The notes under the pieces: generated by a model | Seen by the model: the letters and a program-made list of their open reading frames with translations, nothing else | What the model was told of the DNA's origin: nothing | Database searches by the model: none | Translations under genes and position numbers: made by a program | Part shown: positions 13,837-23,473 of the stretch, in pieces | Layout of the letters: every line of letters begins with the position of its first letter | Position numbering within the stretch: the stretch's first letter is position 1 | IMG/VR virus record: IMGVR_UViG_3300025671_000280 | Location: 1-32,180 of that record | Length of the DNA stretch: 32,180 nt | DNA from: a virus | Reading direction: 5' to 3' (one strand)

Positions 13837-14384
13837 TGCCTAGAAGTTTATCTACTGCTTTACAAACTCAAGTATCATCAACAGCAACCAAAACAGCTTT
13901 TTTAGTTGAGCTTAATTTATCATCTACTATCAGGCTGACTGATTGGTATTCTAATGTAACTTATGATTCTAATGTTTATGAAGCTGGTGGTTCTTTTTTA
14001 CAAGTAAATTCTACAACTGAGACAGGGCAACTAGAGGTTAATGAAATTAACATAGGATTTTCTAATATTACTGACCAAGTTAGGTCATTAGTTCAAGATG
14101 GAGCTTTTTCAGATAAAACTGTAGAAATTTATATAGCTTATTTTAATTCAGATGAAACTATAGTTGGTGCTATAAATTATTTTACAGGTCAAATAAGAAA
14201 TGTTGTTATACAAGAATCTATAGATAATTCTATTTTAACCATGACAGTTGCATCACATTGGGCAAACTGGGGTTTAACAAAAGGCAGACATTATTCAGAT
14301 GAATCACAACAATTATTTAGTTCAGGCGATAAGGGTATGGAATTTGCAACTCAAGTTAAAAAAGACGTTAGGTGGGGTAGATAA
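13836..14384 (+). CDS. Tail tip protein, DUF2163-like / gpL-like
   Basis: A 182-residue protein. MPRSLSTALQTQVSSTATKT followed by AFLVELNLSS and WYSNVTYDSNVYEAGGSFL gives the N-terminal beta pattern of tail tip proteins (gpL/DUF2163-like), and the end, HWANWGLTKGRHYSDESQQL then DVRWGR, has the His-Tyr and Trp-Gly conserved motif of the same group. These proteins line the tip between the distal tail protein and the J-like hub. No Cys cluster that would suggest an iron-sulfur site is seen. It shares an A with the next start (TAATG). Confidence 0.65.
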   Translation: MPRSLSTALQTQVSSTATKTAFLVELNLSSTIRLTDWYSNVTYDSNVYEAGGSFLQVNSTTETGQLEVNEINIGFSNITDQVRSLVQDGAFSDKTVEIYIAYFNSDETIVGAINYFTGQIRNVVIQESIDNSILTMTVASHWANWGLTKGRHYSDESQQLFSSGDKGMEFATQVKKDVRWGR

Positions 14385-17300
14385 TGGTTTGGCAGGCAAT
14401 AGTATCTTTTTTTAAAGCAGTTGGTCAATTTTATGTAAAGTATAAAGTTTATATCGATGCTGCTTTAACAATAGGAACTTTATATGTAGGTGTTAAAGGC
14501 TATCAACAAGCTAGAAATATGCTTGCAAAAGGTCAAGACATTTTAGCAAACAAACAAAGTGCTGGAGGGAAAATACCAGTCATATATGGCACAAGAAGGG
14601 TTGGTGCTCAGATTGTCTATATGGATGTAAATGCTAATGATTCAAGAGATTTATATGTAGTCTATGCTTTATCAGTTGGTGAAGTAGATGAAATTATTGG
14701 TAAAACCATTGAGCTAGATGGAAACCGCCTAACTGATTCTGCTAGATTTAGAGATGGCGGTTATATAGGTTCAGATAAAATATCTTCAGGTTCAGGCTCA
14801 TTAAATACAGTTTCACAAAATGGTACTGGTATAGATGCTGGTGCTGGTCAGTTTGGTTCAAGTCCTACTTCTAAATATAGATACGTAATGAACCTACATC
14901 ATGGAGCTGCATCACAAACAGCAGACCCTATGCTAGTAGCTTCTATGTCTAATTGGACTTCAGCACATAAATTGAATGGCATTGCTTATATAGCGGCTCA
15001 TTATGGCTTTGATGCAGAAGGCATTTGGTCAGGAGTTCCACAACTAACAGTTCAAGTAAGAGGTAAGAAAGTTTATGACCCAAGAGATTCAGGTCAAACA
15101 TTTGGAACTCCATCTACTTATGAGTATTCAGATAATCCAGCTTTAACTTTTCTTGATTACATTACTAATAACGAATATGGAAAAGGCTTAACTGAATCAC
15201 AAATCAATATGTCTACATTTAGTTCTGCTGCTAATGTTTGTGATACTCAAGTTGACCAGCCTTACTTTAATGGAACAGCACAATCACTTACTTGGAGTGG
15301 TACTGCTGGTGATGATTTTATAACTATTAGTGGTTCTTCTGCTATTGCAGAATGGTATCAGAATAAGATAGCTGAATTAATTATTTTATTTGATGATAAT
15401 GGTAATAGAGTATTAGACGGTGTTGAAATTAAAGACATACAAAGAACAAACTATTTTGGCTCAACAGAAAATTTTATAATATTCTTTAATGGAACATTAG
15501 GCTCTACCTATTCACCACAAACAGGTACTTCATTATTAAAAGTAAAAAGATTTCATTGTAATGGTTATTTAGATACTAATAAAAATGTAATGGAAAATGC
15601 TAAAGAGCTTCTTGCAAACATGAGAGGTATCTTTCTTTATATAGATGGTAAATATGAGCTATCAATAGAAGATACAGGTTCTTCTACATTTAGTATTAAT
15701 GATAATCATATTATTGCTGATGCTGGTATATCAGTTGATTATGGCAATAAAGATAAGAAAGCAAATAAGGTTATTGTTGAATTTTTTAATGCTAATAAAA
15801 AATACGAATTAGATACAGCTACAGTTTTACATGATGCTACTCCTGAATATTACTCAGATGATGGTGATGAGATATTAGAAATTAAAGCTGAGTTCCCTTA
15901 TATAAGCGACCCTTACATAGCTTATAACATGGGTAAGGCAATCTTAACTAGAAGTAGAAATCAAACAACTATGCAGTTCTTAGGAACTCCTGAGATGTAT
16001 AAATTAAATGTAGGAGATATTGTTGATCTTACTTATGCAGGTTTAGGATTCTCAGGAAAGATTTGTAGAGTTGAAGCATTAGAATTACAGCCTAATGGTT
16101 TAGTTGCAGTTAGCTTAATAGAATACTTTGATGTTTATACATGGGAAGTACCACCTCAAGAACCAGTAGAAGAACTAGCTAACTTACCTTCAGCTTATGC
16201 AGTAAAAGCTCCAACAGGATTATCATTTACTGATACTGATGCAAGTTCTACAGGTAGACCATTCTTATCATGGGATGAGCCAACTGATTTTCCTAATTAT
16301 CAATATAGGGTTAATGTTGTTGATAGTTCTAGCAATCAAGTTAAAAACACTATTGTTGATGTAGAGAATTGTGATTTAAACTTTTTACCAGTTGATGCTA
16401 ACTATGTTGCAAGTGTTAGCTCATTAAATACTTTAGGCAGTGAATCATCTCCAGCTACTTTAACCTTTAGTATTGGTGATGCTCCTACAGGTGAAGATGA
16501 TTTAAAAGATGGTTCAGTAACAATCACTAAAATAGGTTCTGATGTTCAATCTGCAATCAATGCTGGTGGTACTAATTCAACTCAACTAATAAAATCAACA
16601 ACAGCTCCAACAACAAGGACTGATGGTTCTACATTACAAGAGCAAGATATTTGGTGTGATACAGATGATGATAATCAAATATATGTTAGAAACGCGACTA
16701 ATAGCGGTTGGGAAAAAGCTAGAGATGCTTCATTAGTAACTTTATATAATTCATTAAGTTCTACTGTATCTACTAACACAACAAATATAGCTTCAGCTCA
16801 AGGTGATATAGTTACACTTACAACTGACACTTCAGCTAATGCTACAGCTATAACTAATTTAACAGCTAGTGTTAATACTAATGCTGCTGCTATAACCACT
16901 GAGCAAACAGCAAGAGCAAACGGAGACTCTGCTTTAGCTTCAGATATAACAGCATTAACTGCTACTGTTAACTCTAATACTGCTGGTATATCAAGCGAAG
17001 CGACTACTAGAGCAAATGCTGATACTGCTTTAGCTTCTGACATTACAACATTAACTGCTTCAGTAAATACTAATGCTGCTGATATTACTACAGAGCAAAC
17101 AGCAAGAGCAAATGGTGATAGTGCTTTGGCTTCTGATATAACATCTTTAACTTCAACAGTTAATGGAAATACTGCATCAATAACAACAAATGCAACAGCA
17201 ATAACAGATATAAATGATAATGCTTCTGCATCTTATGTATTACAACTAAACGCAAATGGAAAAGTTGCACAAATGGTTCTTGAAAGTAATGCTGATTCAG

Positions 17301-17914
17301 GAACAGGCGCAACAAGCACAATAGCTTTCTTAGCTGATACTTTTAAAATTGATAATGATGCTGGTTCTAGTGTAAGTCCATTTATTGTAAGTGGTGGCTC
17401 TGTACTTATTGATAATGCAAGGATAGAAAATTTATCAGGAACTAAAATTGATGTTGATACATTAAATGTAAAACATTTTGCAGATGTATCTGCTGATATT
17501 ATTAATCAAACTGGTGGAACAGTACCATTAAGAGTAACAGCAGAAAACAGTCAATGGAATGGAACATACCCAGGGTCTACAATAAATAATGTTGAAGCTA
17601 CTTATATGAATACTACATTAAACAATGTAAGAAATGGTGCAGGTTATCAGGTTATATATAGTGCTGTACTAGGTGATGTAAGAAATGGAACTATAGAATA
17701 TAGTTTTAACAATAGTACATGGACAAGTCTAGGCTCTCCAATGAACGCTGATGCTGGAACATTTAGAAGTTATGTATTTGTATGGCAGGGAACTTTAAGT
17801 GGAATGAGTTCTTCTCAAGAAACTGTATATTGGAGAGTTAATTGGAATAATAGTGGCTCTATATTTAACAGCACATATCAAGCAATGTATATAGATGTGG
17901 ATAATACACAATAA
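14384..17914 (+). CDS. Tail tip host-specificity protein, gpJ-like central hub
   Basis: A 1176-residue protein, the length of lambda gpJ. The N-terminal part has AALTIGTLYVGVKGYQQARN and GGKIPVIYGTRRVGAQIVYM (about 25-85), then the tail hub core with YDPRDSGQTFGTPSTYEYSD, NPALTFLDYITNNEYGKGL (about 225-270) and DIVDLTYAGLGFSGKICRV (about 545). A fibronectin III-like domain follows (APTGLSFTD, about 605-705) and a DIWCDTDDDNQIYVRN segment. Three 32-residue repeats (826-921) and an Asp/Thr-rich helix precede a DUF1983-like segment (SVLIDNARIENLSGTKIDVD, about 1000). The last 120 residues form a beta-rich tip, likely the host-contact region. It follows the tip protein with a TAATG overlap. Confidence 0.9.
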   Translation: MVWQAIVSFFKAVGQFYVKYKVYIDAALTIGTLYVGVKGYQQARNMLAKGQDILANKQSAGGKIPVIYGTRRVGAQIVYMDVNANDSRDLYVVYALSVGEVDEIIGKTIELDGNRLTDSARFRDGGYIGSDKISSGSGSLNTVSQNGTGIDAGAGQFGSSPTSKYRYVMNLHHGAASQTADPMLVASMSNWTSAHKLNGIAYIAAHYGFDAEGIWSGVPQLTVQVRGKKVYDPRDSGQTFGTPSTYEYSDNPALTFLDYITNNEYGKGLTESQINMSTFSSAANVCDTQVDQPYFNGTAQSLTWSGTAGDDFITISGSSAIAEWYQNKIAELIILFDDNGNRVLDGVEIKDIQRTNYFGSTENFIIFFNGTLGSTYSPQTGTSLLKVKRFHCNGYLDTNKNVMENAKELLANMRGIFLYIDGKYELSIEDTGSSTFSINDNHIIADAGISVDYGNKDKKANKVIVEFFNANKKYELDTATVLHDATPEYYSDDGDEILEIKAEFPYISDPYIAYNMGKAILTRSRNQTTMQFLGTPEMYKLNVGDIVDLTYAGLGFSGKICRVEALELQPNGLVAVSLIEYFDVYTWEVPPQEPVEELANLPSAYAVKAPTGLSFTDTDASSTGRPFLSWDEPTDFPNYQYRVNVVDSSSNQVKNTIVDVENCDLNFLPVDANYVASVSSLNTLGSESSPATLTFSIGDAPTGEDDLKDGSVTITKIGSDVQSAINAGGTNSTQLIKSTTAPTTRTDGSTLQEQDIWCDTDDDNQIYVRNATNSGWEKARDASLVTLYNSLSSTVSTNTTNIASAQGDIVTLTTDTSANATAITNLTASVNTNAAAITTEQTARANGDSALASDITALTATVNSNTAGISSEATTRANADTALASDITTLTASVNTNAADITTEQTARANGDSALASDITSLTSTVNGNTASITTNATAITDINDNASASYVLQLNANGKVAQMVLESNADSGTGATSTIAFLADTFKIDNDAGSSVSPFIVSGGSVLIDNARIENLSGTKIDVDTLNVKHFADVSADIINQTGGTVPLRVTAENSQWNGTYPGSTINNVEATYMNTTLNNVRNGAGYQVIYSAVLGDVRNGTIEYSFNNSTWTSLGSPMNADAGTFRSYVFVWQGTLSGMSSSQETVYWRVNWNNSGSIFNSTYQAMYIDVDNTQ
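16859..17190 (+). repeat. 32-residue (96-bp) tandem repeats in the J-like protein
   Basis: Three 96-base units start at 16859, 16955 and 17051, and a partial one at 17147. Each encodes a 32-residue unit with landmarks LTASVNTNAA, TEQTARANGDSALASDIT. Units one and three are nearly identical in protein sequence; the middle one differs most. The pattern suggests a trimeric coiled coil stalk that lengthens by duplication. Confidence 0.8.
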
Positions 17915-17924
17915 GGTTTAAGGA

Positions 17925-18296
17925 ATGAAATATAGTATATATAAAACTGAAACAGGATTAATAAATTCTCAGGGTAGTAGTAGTCATCTTACAGATTTAT
18001 CAGATATATTACTTGAAGATGGTGAAGCTATTATTGAAGGACACTATGATAGAGCAACACAAAAAATAGTAGATGGAGTTATTACAGAATATGTTGCTGA
18101 TTTTTTTCCATCAATAAGAAACAAAAGAAACAAATTACTAGATGAATCAGATTGGACACAAATGAGTGATAGTCCTTTATCTGTTTCTAAAAAACAAGAA
18201 TGGGCAACATATAGACAGGAATTAAGAGACTTACCATCTTTATATCAGTCAGCTAATAATATTGCTGATGTTATATTTCCAAGTATCCCTGAATGA
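17925..18296 (+). CDS. Tail fibre assembly/chaperone protein (Phage_tail_APC-like)
   Basis: A 123-residue protein before the fibre gene. The second half, IRNKRNKLLDESDWTQMSDS followed by KKQEWATYRQELRDLP and IADVIFPSIPE, is the typical phage tail assembly chaperone pattern: Arg-x-x-Arg-Asn-x-Leu-Leu-x-x-Ser-Asp-Trp, Trp-x-x-Tyr-Arg-x-x-Leu-Arg. Its N-terminal half (YKTETGLINSQGSSSHLTDL) is beta-rich. Such proteins are often found with fibres and may be structural rather than chaperone. A TTAAGGAATG site overlaps the start. It ends 28 bases before the fibre gene. Confidence 0.8.
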   Translation: MKYSIYKTETGLINSQGSSSHLTDLSDILLEDGEAIIEGHYDRATQKIVDGVITEYVADFFPSIRNKRNKLLDESDWTQMSDSPLSVSKKQEWATYRQELRDLPSLYQSANNIADVIFPSIPE

Positions 18297-18324
18297 TTTA
18301 ATATATAGAAAATAGGATTTTATT

Positions 18325-21300
18325 ATGGCACAACACGATTACAACATAGCAAACCAGTCAGGTGCAGACTTTAGAGCAGATTTAAACAATGCTCTTTTAG
18401 CTATTGCAACTGTTAATAGTGGAGCAACAGAACCATCAACTACATTTGCTCATCAATTATGGGTAGATACATCTAGCAGTGTATTAAAGATCAGAAACGC
18501 TGCTGATAATGCATGGATTACTACAGGTGTTAGTATTACTGCATCTAATACTTTTACAGGTGACTTAACAGGTAATGTTACTGGTAACTTAACAGGTAAT
18601 GTTACAGGTAATGTAACCGGTGATTTAACAGGTAATGCTGATTCTGCTGATATTTTAAGTACAGCAAGAACCATATCTTTATCAGGAGATGTAGTAGGTT
18701 CAGTGTCTTTTGATGGTAGTGCAAATGTTGATATAGATACTGTAGTTCAAATTAATTCTATTACTTTAGGAACTGATACAACTGGTGATTATGTTGAATC
18801 ACTATCAGGTGGAACTGGTGTAACAGTAACAGGTGGAACTGGTGAAGGTTCTACTCCTAGTGTTGCTATAGGACAAGCTGTAGCTACAACTGATGATGTT
18901 ACTTTTAATTTAGTTACTGCAACAGATGAATTTGTTGGTGATTTAGATGGTGCTGTTAGATTTAGTGCAAAAGCTGGTGAAGCATTAACAAAAGGTGATT
19001 TAGTTTATGTCTCAGGAGTTTCAGGTGATGTTCCAGTGGTATCTAAAGCTAAAGCTGATGATGTTTCTAAAATGCCCGTATTTGGTTTAGCTGTAACAGA
19101 TGCTAATAATAATGCAGGATTACAAGTTGCAACATTTGGTACGTTAGATGGATTAGATACCTCAGGTGTATCAGAAGGACAAATTTTATATGCTTCAACA
19201 ACAGCAGGTGCTTATACAACAACAAAACCAACAGGTGAATCAAGTCAAATACAAAACATAGGTAAAGTTATAAGAAGTCATGCTGCTGCTGGTTCAATTA
19301 AAATAGGTGGTGCTGGTAGAAGTAATGATGTTCCAAACTTAAACAATGGAAAGATATTTATAGGTAATGCTTCTAATCAAGCAATTACATCAACACTTGA
19401 TACTTCTATAGTCGTTGAAAATACTAATCTTTACTATACAACAGCAAGAGCAAATACAGATTTCGATACAAGATTAGCCACAAAAGATACAGGCGATTTA
19501 ACAGAAGGGTCAAACTTGTATTATACGACAGCTAGAGTTAATTCAGATTTTGATACTAGGTTAGCTACTAAATCTACAACTGATTTGGCAGAAGGCACTA
19601 ATTTATATTACACATCAGCTAGATTTGATTCAGCTTTTACATCTAAAGATACAGATGATCTTAGTGAAGGAACAACTAATTTATATTACACAACTGCAAG
19701 ATTTGATTCTGCATTTGGTAATAAAACAACTTCTGATTTAACAGAGGGCACAAATTTATACTATACAGATACAAGAGCAAATTCAGCTATAGATACAAGA
19801 GTTACTAAAGCATTTGTTGATGCACTAGGAATACAAGCATCAAGCGTAGATGCTAACTCAGTAACACTTGGAACTGATACAGTAGGTAACTATGTTGCAA
19901 CAGTAACTGGAACTGCTAATAAAATCACTGTTACAGGTAGTGGAAGTGAGTCTGCAAACATAACGCTATCACTACCTGATGACGTGCAAATTGCATCTGA
20001 TTTAACAGTAGCTGGTAATTTAACTGTTAATGGAACTTTAACATCACTAGATACAACGAATTTAGATATAGAAGATAACCTATTCCAACTTAATGCAGGA
20101 TTAACAGGTAGCCCTGTAAACGATTCAGGTATGCTTATTAATAGAGGTGACCAAGATAATGGTATCTTTATGTGGGATGAATCTGTTGATAAATTCACAT
20201 TAGGATTAACAACAGCAGATGGAACTGCTACAGGTAATATTACACTTAATTCACTTGGAACTTTAGTTGCAAATTTAGAGGGAGCAGTTACAGGAACTGT
20301 ATCTAGTTTATCAAATCACGATACTGGAGATTTAGCAGAAGGGTCAAATTTGTATTATACAGATGCAAGGTCGAGAGGTGCTATATCTGCAACTGGTGAT
20401 ATTTCTTATAATAGCTCAACTGGTGTTATTAGCTTTACTCAATCTGCATCTCCAGTAACAAGTGTAAATACACTAACTGGTGCTGTTGTATTAGATACTG
20501 ATGATATTGGTGAGGGTTCAACTAATGTTTACTTCACTAACGCAAGAGCAGATACTAGAATCAATTTACAAACAGGAACTAATCTTGATTTAAGTTCTAA
20601 ATCTACATCTGATTTATCAGAAGGAACTAATCTTTATTACACTGATGCAAGAGTACAAGCTGTTTCTATTAATAATGTTGTAGAAGATACAACTCCTCAG
20701 CTTGGTGGTGATTTAGCATCTAATGGTAATAACATATTATTTGGCGATAATGACAAAGCCATCTTTGGAGCAGGTTCAGATTTAGAGATTTATCATGATG
20801 GTAGTAATAGCCGAATAAGAGAAGTTGGTACTGGAAGCCTATTATTGGATGCTGAATCTTTATACCTAAGAAATACAACAGGAGATAGCTACTTACAAGG
20901 AATTAATGGTAGTGCAGTTAATATTTTTTATGATGGCTCAGTTAAACTAGTCACAACCTCTACAGGCATAGACGTAACAGGTACAGCCACAATGGATGGT
21001 TTGACTGTTGATGGGGCTTTGGCAACCATAAACTCATCAGGTGCTAATTCTGATTTAATTTTAACAGAAGGAAGCACAAATACAGACGCAAGAATTAGAA
21101 ACTCTAATGGTATTCTTCAAATTGGTGCTGACATCAACAATGAGTTTGGTGCAAGTGAAATGCAATTTTCTGTAGATGGAAAAAAATTTTTAAGCATAGA
21201 CCGTTTTGGAGACATCTCCTTCTACGATGATACAGGAACTAGCCCAGCTCTATTCTGGGATGCTAGTGCTGAATCGCTTGGAATTGGAACGACTAGTCCT

Positions 21301-22995
21301 TCTACAGCTTTAGATATTTCCGCAACTACAGGAGCTATTAAAACTACAAGCAGTACAGGAACAAATATAGCATATAACGCTATATTAAATACTGGCGGTG
21401 GATTATATCTAGGTTTAGAACAAAGTACAGGTGGTGGATTATTTACTGGTACTTCAGGCTACGATGCTGTTTTAGGTCATACTGGTGCATATAAAATGCA
21501 CTTTGCTACTTCTAATACAATTAGAACAACCATAGATTCTTCAGGCAACGTTGGAATTGGAGACTCCTCTCCAGCAGCTAAATTAGAAATCAAACAAGGC
21601 TCTAGTGATTGGTATGAAGGTATTAGAATAAACAGGTCTGATAATACTACACAATTTGGTACATTTTCAAATAATAGTGGTGCAACCTTTATAGGTGCTG
21701 CTGATAGTGCTGGTGGTAATAACAATGCAATAATATTTGGTAACTCTACAAATGGTACAACTTTTACTGAGAGAGCTAGGATTAGTTCAGATGGCAATGT
21801 ACAAATAGCTGATGGTGGCAAGTTAGTAACTAAGACAACTTCAGGCGAAGTAATAAGATTTGAAAGAGCAAGTGATTCAAATAGATATTCTTCAATCCAT
21901 GCAAATAGTACAGATGCTGGAGGTGCTTTTATATCTTTTAAAGTTCATGATGGCTCATCAGCAACATCTCAAGCAGATGTACTACATTTATTAGGTAATG
22001 GCAACGTTGGAATTGGAACCGATAGTCCTAGAACACAAACACATATTTTAGGTACTGGTCAATTTACTGCTAATATCACAGATGCTGGTAGTCAAGGTGG
22101 TACTCTAACTCTCAGTCAAAATAGTGGCTCAGCAGGTAGTGGCGGTGCTTTGTTATTTGCTGCTTTAAACGATTCTGGAAATTACAAGCCTCAAGCTGGA
22201 ATTAAAAGTCTACTTGATAACGGAAGTGGTCAAGGAGTTGGTGTTTTAGCCTTTTCAACTAGAGCAAGTACATCTGCAACAGCTTTAACAGAAAGAATGC
22301 GTATTGATGCTTCAGGCAACTTGTTGGTGGGGACTACTTCAACATCTGCATCAGTTGCAGGTGGTCGTATATTTAGTACAGGTCGTTTAGTTACTTCAGT
22401 TGATAATGAAGGACATTATTTTAGACGTAACAGTAGTGATGGTACTATTGTTGAGTTTGCTAAAGATGGCACAACAGTTGGAAAAGTTGTTACCACTGCA
22501 ACTGGTGGTGGAAGTATAGTTATAGGTAACGATTCAAGCGGTATAATGTTTAGAGGTGATTTAACAGGCTCTGCATTTATTCCAGCCGACCCAGCTACAG
22601 GAAATCAAACAGATAATACTTTAGATATTGGTCATAGTGTAATTAGATTTGACGATGTTTATGCAACTAATGGCACTATCCAAACTTCAGACAGAAATGA
22701 AAAACAAGATATAGAAGCTCTAACAGATGCAGAAACTAGAGTAGCTGTTGCAGCTAAAGGATTATTAAGAAAGTTCAGATGGCAGTCTGCTGTAGCTTCA
22801 AAAGGTGATGAAGCTAGAATCCACTTTGGAATCATAGCTCAAGATTTACAAGATGCTTTTACTGCTGAAGGATTAGATGCAAGTGACTATGCTATGTTTA
22901 TTAGCACCACTTGGACTAATGATGACGGAGTGGAACAAACAAGACTAGGGGTACGTTATAGCGAACTACTAGCATTTATTATTGCAGGAATTTAA
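18325..22995 (+). CDS. Tail fibre with C-terminal S74 intramolecular chaperone
   Basis: A 1556-residue fibre. The N-terminus (MAQHDYNIANQSGADFRADL, then LWVDTSSSVLKIRN) is the attachment domain seen in many marine fibres. Next come 4-residue TGNV/TGDL repeats (about 78-105), a SRTISLSGDVVGSVSFDG-type domain, a GDL-YVSGVSGDVP domain, and about five copies of EGTNLYYT-type beta repeats (366-495) plus more at about 670-780. A middle part has 'LEIYHDGSNSRI', VGIGDSSPA and GNVGIGTDSP, the beta-strand motifs of virion knobs. The C-terminus (1455-1556) is the S74 chaperone, beginning SDRNEKQDI (Ser1455-Asp1456 cleavage site) with FGIIAQDLQ and YSELLAFI. In S74 proteins this domain trims itself after trimerisation. 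Its usual coiled-coil end is on a separate ORF (22995). Confidence 0.92.
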   Translation: MAQHDYNIANQSGADFRADLNNALLAIATVNSGATEPSTTFAHQLWVDTSSSVLKIRNAADNAWITTGVSITASNTFTGDLTGNVTGNLTGNVTGNVTGDLTGNADSADILSTARTISLSGDVVGSVSFDGSANVDIDTVVQINSITLGTDTTGDYVESLSGGTGVTVTGGTGEGSTPSVAIGQAVATTDDVTFNLVTATDEFVGDLDGAVRFSAKAGEALTKGDLVYVSGVSGDVPVVSKAKADDVSKMPVFGLAVTDANNNAGLQVATFGTLDGLDTSGVSEGQILYASTTAGAYTTTKPTGESSQIQNIGKVIRSHAAAGSIKIGGAGRSNDVPNLNNGKIFIGNASNQAITSTLDTSIVVENTNLYYTTARANTDFDTRLATKDTGDLTEGSNLYYTTARVNSDFDTRLATKSTTDLAEGTNLYYTSARFDSAFTSKDTDDLSEGTTNLYYTTARFDSAFGNKTTSDLTEGTNLYYTDTRANSAIDTRVTKAFVDALGIQASSVDANSVTLGTDTVGNYVATVTGTANKITVTGSGSESANITLSLPDDVQIASDLTVAGNLTVNGTLTSLDTTNLDIEDNLFQLNAGLTGSPVNDSGMLINRGDQDNGIFMWDESVDKFTLGLTTADGTATGNITLNSLGTLVANLEGAVTGTVSSLSNHDTGDLAEGSNLYYTDARSRGAISATGDISYNSSTGVISFTQSASPVTSVNTLTGAVVLDTDDIGEGSTNVYFTNARADTRINLQTGTNLDLSSKSTSDLSEGTNLYYTDARVQAVSINNVVEDTTPQLGGDLASNGNNILFGDNDKAIFGAGSDLEIYHDGSNSRIREVGTGSLLLDAESLYLRNTTGDSYLQGINGSAVNIFYDGSVKLVTTSTGIDVTGTATMDGLTVDGALATINSSGANSDLILTEGSTNTDARIRNSNGILQIGADINNEFGASEMQFSVDGKKFLSIDRFGDISFYDDTGTSPALFWDASAESLGIGTTSPSTALDISATTGAIKTTSSTGTNIAYNAILNTGGGLYLGLEQSTGGGLFTGTSGYDAVLGHTGAYKMHFATSNTIRTTIDSSGNVGIGDSSPAAKLEIKQGSSDWYEGIRINRSDNTTQFGTFSNNSGATFIGAADSAGGNNNAIIFGNSTNGTTFTERARISSDGNVQIADGGKLVTKTTSGEVIRFERASDSNRYSSIHANSTDAGGAFISFKVHDGSSATSQADVLHLLGNGNVGIGTDSPRTQTHILGTGQFTANITDAGSQGGTLTLSQNSGSAGSGGALLFAALNDSGNYKPQAGIKSLLDNGSGQGVGVLAFSTRASTSATALTERMRIDASGNLLVGTTSTSASVAGGRIFSTGRLVTSVDNEGHYFRRNSSDGTIVEFAKDGTTVGKVVTTATGGGSIVIGNDSSGIMFRGDLTGSAFIPADPATGNQTDNTLDIGHSVIRFDDVYATNGTIQTSDRNEKQDIEALTDAETRVAVAAKGLLRKFRWQSAVASKGDEARIHFGIIAQDLQDAFTAEGLDASDYAMFISTTWTNDDGVEQTRLGVRYSELLAFIIAGI
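18556..18639 (+). repeat. Seven 12-bp tandem repeats in the fibre
   Basis: Seven consecutive 12-base units of the form ACAGGTAATGTT encode TGNV, TGNL and TGDL tetrapeptides. Base identity between units is high, so slippage and length variation are likely. It lies near the N-terminal attachment domain. Confidence 0.85.
19423..19803 (+). repeat. Beta-repeat array with NLYYT motif
   Basis: About five units of roughly 25 residues each contain NLYYT followed by T/S-A-R-x-[ND]-[ST]-x-[FI]-D and [DS]-L-x-EG-[TS]. More copies recur at about 20326-20370, 20505-20560 and 20604-20660. DNA identity is lower than protein identity, suggesting old, selected duplications. This is a common shaft element in marine phage fibres. 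Confidence 0.8.
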
Positions 22996-23069
22996 TGAAA
23001 GCTATACAAGAACAACAAGCACAGATTGAAGCCTTACAATCTGAAATTAACGAGTTGAAAAACTCATAA
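22995..23069 (+). CDS. 24-residue coiled-coil peptide detached from S74 fibre end
   Basis: An ATG overlaps the fibre's TAA (TAATG). It encodes MKAIQEQQAQIEALQSEINE plus LKNS, a heptad-type helix. In many S74 fibres the chaperone's last Leu-rich helix runs on into exactly this type of sequence (KAIQEQ-IEAL-E), so here that tail has been separated from the fibre by a stop and frame change. It might be made by translational coupling or be a remnant of a frameshift. No Shine-Dalgarno site other than the coupled stop is seen. Expression is unproven; the match to the S74 tail is the reason to list it. Confidence 0.55.
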   Translation: MKAIQEQQAQIEALQSEINELKNS

Positions 23070-23087
23070 ACCAAAGGAGAAAATAAA

Positions 23088-23435
23088 ATGGCAATTGGAT
23101 ATACTTGGGATGTTTCAACAGTTGATACTTACCCAACACTAGATGGTAATGCAGACGTGGTTTATAACGTGCATTGGAGATTAATCGCAGAAGATGACGC
23201 TAATCAGGATGCTGATGGTAACAACTGGACAGCTACATCATACGGAACTCAATCTGTAGATACTTCAGACATTTCAAGCTTTACAGCTTTTGCAGACTTA
23301 ACAAGCTCTGACGTTCAAGGTTGGGTAGAAGCTGCTATGGGTGAAGAAGCTGTTGCAGATTTAAAAGCTGGTTTAGATTCTCAAATAGAAAGTCAAAAAA
23401 ATCCAACTTCAGTAACAAAAACTTTAGAATCTTAG
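23088..23435 (+). CDS. Hypothetical protein, DUF7936-like, fibre-linked
   Basis: A 115-residue protein with an AAGGAG-type site (23075-23080) ahead of the ATG. Its pattern is TWDVSTVDTYPTLDGNADVV, NVHWRLIAED and DLTSSDVQGWVEAAMGEE, with a final Gln-Lys-Asn-Pro segment. Small proteins of this type are common just after fibre genes of marine phages and have been grouped as DUF7936-like. No function is known. It follows the detached coil peptide by 18 bases. A beta-rich N-terminus and helical C-terminus are seen; no membrane segment. Confidence 0.75.
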   Translation: MAIGYTWDVSTVDTYPTLDGNADVVYNVHWRLIAEDDANQDADGNNWTATSYGTQSVDTSDISSFTAFADLTSSDVQGWVEAAMGEEAVADLKAGLDSQIESQKNPTSVTKTLES

Positions 23436-23473
23436 TATATAATTTAATTTTAAATAACTTATAGGAGAGTTAA

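Noticed and set aside
19423-19803. Repeat array considered as CRISPR or noncoding repeat
   Set aside because: Repeats are in frame, vary at the DNA level and encode a fibre motif; there are no spacers of constant length.
23438-23443. TATAAT in the gap before the 23474 gene
   Set aside because: No -35 element and no GTATAC palindrome; such a box is expected by chance in AT-rich DNA.
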